From assembly GCF_021343995.1 (NCBI RefSeq), contig NZ_JAJTTE010000042.1, positions 1 to 64,000 on the forward strand: a stretch of DNA of 64,000 nt, in the 5' to 3' direction. Under the pieces are notes generated by a model. The model had not been told where the DNA came from. It ran no database searches and saw only the letters and a list, made by a program, of their open reading frames with translations. Positions 60,666 through 64,000 of this stretch are shown here, piece after piece. Position 1 is the stretch's first letter. Each line of letters begins with the position of its first letter. Both the position numbers and the translations under genes were made by a program. The stretch is from Pseudonocardia terrae (lineage in GTDB: Bacteria; Actinomycetota; Actinomycetes; Mycobacteriales; Pseudonocardiaceae).

Positions 60666-61129
60666 GGATCGAGCTGACGGTCAACGGCACCCGCCGCGAG
60701 GCCGACGACGTCTGGGAGGGCGAGAGCCTGCTCTACGCACTGCGCGAGCGGCTCGGCCTGCCCGGCTCCAAGAACGCCTGCGAGCAGGGCGAATGCGGGT
60801 CCTGCACGGTCTACCTCGACGGCACCCCGGTGTGTTCGTGCCTGGTCGCGGCCGGGCAGGCGCAGGGCCGCGAGGTCACCACCGTCGAGGGGCTGCGGGA
60901 GGGGGACGAGCTGGACCCGGTGCAGCAGGCGTTCGTGGAGAAGGGCGCGGTGCAGTGCGGTTTCTGCACGCCCGGTTTCCTGATGTCGACCAAGGACCTG
61001 TTGCAGCGCAACCCGAACCCGAGCGACCCGGAGATCCGGGAGGCGCTGGCCGGCAACCTCTGCCGGTGCACCGGGTACGAGAAGATCCTCGACGCGGTCC
61101 GAGCCGCAGCGGCGGTGACCCAGCGATGA
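60662..61129 (+). CDS. Molybdenum hydroxylase 2Fe-2S subunit
   Basis: 155 residues. Plant-type 2Fe-2S: 'CEQGECGSCTVYLDGTPVCSC' split by the normal spacing; second cluster in 'CGFCTPGFLMSTKDLL' and 'CRCTGYEKILDAV'. It shuttles electrons to the FAD subunit. ATG 60662 overlaps the previous stop; its stop overlaps the amidohydrolase start. Confidence 0.96.
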   Translation: MRIELTVNGTRREADDVWEGESLLYALRERLGLPGSKNACEQGECGSCTVYLDGTPVCSCLVAAGQAQGREVTTVEGLREGDELDPVQQAFVEKGAVQCGFCTPGFLMSTKDLLQRNPNPSDPEIREALAGNLCRCTGYEKILDAVRAAAAVTQR

Positions 61130-62466
61130 TCGTCGAGAACGCGCACGTCGTGACCGTGACCGGCCAGGAGATCGCCGGCGGACACGTCGTCGTCGAGGGG
61201 AACCGGATCACCGCGGTGGGCGCCGGGCCGGCACCGGAGCGGGACGGCCACGACGTGGTCGACGCCCGCGGCGGCCTGCTCACCCCCGGCTTCGTCAACA
61301 CGCACAACCACCTCTACCAGTGGGTCACCCGTGGTCTGGCCGTCGACGCGACGCTCTTCGAGTGGCTCACCACGCTGTACCCGGTGTGGGCCGGCATCGA
61401 CGAGCACGCCGTCCACACCGGCGCCACCGGCGCGCTCGCCCAGCTGGCACTGACCGGGTGCACCACCAGCACCGACCACCACTACGTCTTCCCGCGCGAG
61501 GGCGGCGACGTGTTCGCCGCCGAGATCCGCGCCGCCGCCGAGGTGGGCCTGCGGTTCCACCCGTGCCGCGGCTCGATGGACCTGGGCCGCAAGGACGGCG
61601 GGCTGCCGCCCGACCACGTCGTCGAGGACCGCGACGCCGTGCTGGCCGCGTCGGAGGCCGCCATCGACCGCTGGCACGACGCCTCGCCGGGATCGATGCT
61701 GCAGGTCGCGCTGGCCCCGTGCTCGCCCTTCTCCGTGACCGGGGACCTCATGCGCGAGTCCGCGGAGCTGGCCCGGCGCCGCGGCGTCCGCCTGCACACC
61801 CACCTCGCCGAGACCCTCGACGAGGAGGACTTCTGCCGCGAGCGCTTCGGCTGCACCCCGCTCGACTACGTCGAGGGCCTCGGCTGGACCGGCGACGACG
61901 TCTGGTTCGCCCACGCCGTCCACCTCGACGACCCCGCGGTCAAGCGGATCGGCGCGACCCGGACCGGGGTGGCGCACTGCCCGTCGTCGAACGCCCGGCT
62001 CGGCGCCGGGATCGCCCGCACCCGCGACCTGCGCGACGCCGGCGCCCGCGTCGGCCTCGGCGTCGACGGGGCGGCCAGCAACGAGGCCGGCAGCCTGCTC
62101 GAGGAGGTCCGCCACGCGGTGCTGTTCGCCCGCGCCGTCGGCGGCCCCACCGCCCTGACCGTGCGCGACGCCCTGGAACTGGCCACGCTGGGCGGCGCCC
62201 GGGTGCTCGGTCGCGAGGCCGAGATCGGCTCGATCGAGGTCGGCAAGCTCGCCGACCTCGCCCTCTGGAGCCTGGACGGCCTCGGGCACGCCGACGTCGC
62301 CGACCCGGTCGCGGCGCTGGTGCTCGGCGCCCCGCCGCCCCTGGACCTGCTGCTGGTCAACGGCCGCCCGGTCGTCGAGCACGACCGCGTGGTCACCGTC
62401 GACACGGACGCCGTGGCGCGCGAGTGCGCCCGCGTCCACCGCACCCTGCTGGAGAAGGCGTCATGA
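61126..62466 (+). CDS. Amidohydrolase (8-oxoguanine deaminase/atrazine-type, ATZ/TRZ)
   Basis: 446 residues of the metal-dependent amidohydrolase superfamily. Ligands: 'NTHNHLYQWV', His in 'LHTHLAET', His in 'VWFAHAVHLDD' and Asp in 'LGVDGAASNE'. Lys is absent, so a single metal is likely, as in 8-oxoguanine and atrazine chlorohydrolase-like deaminases. In the setting of a molybdenum hydroxylase and PucR, a purine-type deaminase such as 8-oxoguanine deaminase is most likely; hydroxyatrazine-type activity cannot be ruled out. Both ends overlap by 4 bp. Confidence 0.88.
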   Translation: MIVENAHVVTVTGQEIAGGHVVVEGNRITAVGAGPAPERDGHDVVDARGGLLTPGFVNTHNHLYQWVTRGLAVDATLFEWLTTLYPVWAGIDEHAVHTGATGALAQLALTGCTTSTDHHYVFPREGGDVFAAEIRAAAEVGLRFHPCRGSMDLGRKDGGLPPDHVVEDRDAVLAASEAAIDRWHDASPGSMLQVALAPCSPFSVTGDLMRESAELARRRGVRLHTHLAETLDEEDFCRERFGCTPLDYVEGLGWTGDDVWFAHAVHLDDPAVKRIGATRTGVAHCPSSNARLGAGIARTRDLRDAGARVGLGVDGAASNEAGSLLEEVRHAVLFARAVGGPTALTVRDALELATLGGARVLGREAEIGSIEVGKLADLALWSLDGLGHADVADPVAALVLGAPPPLDLLLVNGRPVVEHDRVVTVDTDAVARECARVHRTLLEKAS

Positions 62467-64000
62467 CCTCCACCGAGACCCGCACCGTGCCGACGACCGC
62501 CTCCGGCGAGGGGGGCCGCCTCGGCGACTCGCCCCTCCGCCCCGACGGCACCCTCAAGGTCACCGGCGAGTTCGCCTACTCGTCCGACCTGTGGCACGAC
62601 GACATGGTCTGGGGCGTCACGCTGCGCAGCCCGCACCCGCACGCCCGGATCCGGTCGATCGACGTCACCGACGCCCTGCGTGTCCCCGGCGTCTCCGCGG
62701 TCCTGACCGCCGCGGACGTCCCGGGCGAGAACGCCATCGGGCTGGAGCACCTCGACACCCCCGCGCTGGCCGACGGCGTGGTCCGCTACCAGGGCGAACC
62801 CGTCGCGCTGGTCGCCGCGGACCACCCCGAGACCGCCCGCCGGGCGGCGAAGCGGGTCGTCGTCGACTACGAGGTGCTGCCGGCCGTCACCGACCCGCGC
62901 CGCGCGCTCGACGCCGACGCCCCGCTCGTGCACGCCTCGCGCGAGGACAACCTCGTGCGCGCCATGAAGATCCGCCGCGGCGACCCGGCCCCCACCGCCC
63001 CCGTGGTGGTGGCGCTGGACTTCGAGGTCGGCATGCAGGACCAGGCCTTCCTCGGCCCGGAGTCCGGGCTCGCGGTACCCGACGGCGAGGGCGGCGTCGA
63101 CCTCTACGTCGCCACCCAGTGGCTGCACGTCGACCAGACCCAGGTCTGCCGCGTGCTCGGGCTGCCGCCGGAGCGGGTCCGGCTGACCCTCGCCGGGGTC
63201 GGCGGCGCGTTCGGCGGGCGCGAGGACCTGTCCATGCACGTCCACGCCTGCCTGCTCGCGCTGCACACCGGCAAGCCGGTGAAGATGAGCTACGCGCGGG
63301 ACGAGTCGTTCTTCGGCCACGTCCACCGGCACCCGGCGTGGCTGCGCTACGAGTTCGGCGCCTCGGAGGAGGGCGAGCTGGTCTACGCCAAGGCCGACAT
63401 CCTGTTCGACGGCGGCGCCTACGCGTCCTCGACCGGCGCGGTCGTCGGCAACGGCGGCACGCTGGGCCTGGGCCCGTACCGGATCCCGAGCGTCCACGTC
63501 GACGCCCGCGGGGTCTACACCAACAACCCGCCCTGCGGCGCGATGCGCGGCTTCGGCTGCGTGCAGGCCGCGTTCGCGCACGAGGCGCTGATGGACGAGC
63601 TGGCCGACCGGGTCGGCGTCGACCGGGTGGAGATCCGGGCGCGCAACGGGATGCGCGAGGGCGACCTCAACATCACCGGCCAGGTGATCGACTCCGCGGC
63701 GCCGGTCGCCGAGCTGATCCGGACCGTCCGCGACCTGCCGCTCCCGCCGGAGCCCGTGGGCGAACGGGACATCCGCGAGCTGCCCGGCGGCGCGTCGAAC
63801 ACCACGCACGGCGAGGGTGTCGTGCGCGGGATCGGGTACGCGGTGACCTACAAGAACGTCGGGTTCTCCGAGGGGTTCGACGACTACTCCACCGCCCGCG
63901 TGCGGCTGGAGGCGGTCGCCGGCGAGCCCGTCGCGACCGTGCACACGGCGGCCGCCGAGGTCGGGCAGGGCCTGATCACCATCGAGCAGCAGATCTGCCG
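62463..64000 (+). CDS. Molybdenum hydroxylase Mo-binding subunit (XdhB-like), 3' end off window
   Basis: At least 512 codons, open to the window edge. The N-terminal aldehyde/xanthine dehydrogenase a/b hammerhead domain is 'LGDSPLRPDGTLKVTGEFAY'. Molybdopterin-binding motifs are 'GGVGGAFGGREDLSMHVHAC', 'GAMRGFGCVQAAFAHEALMD' and 'AAEVGQGLITIEQQIC'. It oxidises the substrate, probably a purine, at the molybdenum centre. ATGA overlap with the amidohydrolase makes it the fourth gene of the operon FAD, 2Fe-2S, amidohydrolase, Mo subunit. The remainder, including the catalytic Glu, lies beyond 64000. Confidence 0.95.
   Translation, partial: MTSTETRTVPTTASGEGGRLGDSPLRPDGTLKVTGEFAYSSDLWHDDMVWGVTLRSPHPHARIRSIDVTDALRVPGVSAVLTAADVPGENAIGLEHLDTPALADGVVRYQGEPVALVAADHPETARRAAKRVVVDYEVLPAVTDPRRALDADAPLVHASREDNLVRAMKIRRGDPAPTAPVVVALDFEVGMQDQAFLGPESGLAVPDGEGGVDLYVATQWLHVDQTQVCRVLGLPPERVRLTLAGVGGAFGGREDLSMHVHACLLALHTGKPVKMSYARDESFFGHVHRHPAWLRYEFGASEEGELVYAKADILFDGGAYASSTGAVVGNGGTLGLGPYRIPSVHVDARGVYTNNPPCGAMRGFGCVQAAFAHEALMDELADRVGVDRVEIRARNGMREGDLNITGQVIDSAAPVAELIRTVRDLPLPPEPVGERDIRELPGGASNTTHGEGVVRGIGYAVTYKNVGFSEGFDDYSTARVRLEAVAGEPVATVHTAAAEVGQGLITIEQQIC

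Overview
The window is very GC-rich DNA with many GTG starts, stop/start overlaps (ATGA, GTGA, TGATG) and mycobacterial-type families (DUF222/HNH, DUF1876, Rv1733c-like, F420-type LLM enzymes, DUF6510). It is chromosomal DNA of an actinomycete, most likely a member of the Pseudonocardiaceae such as Pseudonocardia; genus is inference. No tRNA, rRNA, CRISPR array, phage or plasmid replication gene was seen.

Region by region. (1) 1-9000 is a decaying accessory stretch. It holds a 10-bp tandem repeat, an IS481-family element (173-1624) between 17-bp direct repeats with a frame-damaged transposase, an SOS-boxed DUF222/HNH gene, an intact cytochrome P450 plus SnoaL-like gene, a flavin monooxygenase broken by three frameshifts, an OsmC gene, and a LuxR/LAL regulator with lost N-terminus, lost Walker B segment and two frameshifts. 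(2) 9066-11876 holds an ArsR-SRPBCC fusion regulator with its own operator, a DinB/maleylpyruvate-isomerase-fold protein, a VOC protein and a small membrane-anchored hypothetical protein. (3) 11985-17322 is a cobalt-type nitrile hydratase operon (amidase, beta, alpha, activator) with two regulators: an ArsR protein and an SRPBCC/AmiC-like fusion. The same 30-bp operator lies upstream of arsR and on the amidase promoter. (4) 17579-24487 is a stress and envelope block: lipoprotein, P-type ATPase, PPK2, Rv1733c-like protein with a coupled 55-aa gene, universal stress protein, SpoIIAA-like tandem protein, DUF1876.

(5) 24626-41421 is a two-armed catabolic locus. The leftward arm encodes a HpaB/4-hydroxybutyryl-CoA-dehydratase-like flavoprotein, AhpD-like protein, two SDRs, an acyl-CoA ligase and a TetR regulator. 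The rightward arm encodes a complete oligopeptide-type ABC importer (D-F-A-B-C), enoyl-CoA hydratase, acyl-CoA ligase, CaiB-type CoA-transferase and an LLM-MarR fusion. The arms diverge from two TTGACA-N3-TGTCAA palindromes. The logic is import of an unknown small organic acid, CoA activation and beta-oxidation-like breakdown. (6) 41437-46736 has an RND transporter with an unusual C-terminal tail and regulatory-type domain, a STAS protein, DoxX, and a deletion scar joining a molybdopterin oxidoreductase fragment to a DUF6510 fragment. (7) 46821-54046 is a biotin-dependent acyl-CoA carboxylase with a ligase, divergent from a second ligase and TetR across another TTGACA/TGTCAA palindrome. (8) 54240-64000 is purine salvage/catabolism: an NCS2 permease fused to an altered OHCU-decarboxylase domain, a separate OHCU decarboxylase, an alcohol dehydrogenase flanked by two arrays of a 41-43-bp degenerate repeat, a PucR regulator, and a molybdenum hydroxylase (FAD, 2Fe-2S and Mo subunits) with an amidohydrolase resembling 8-oxoguanine deaminase. 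The Mo subunit runs off the end.
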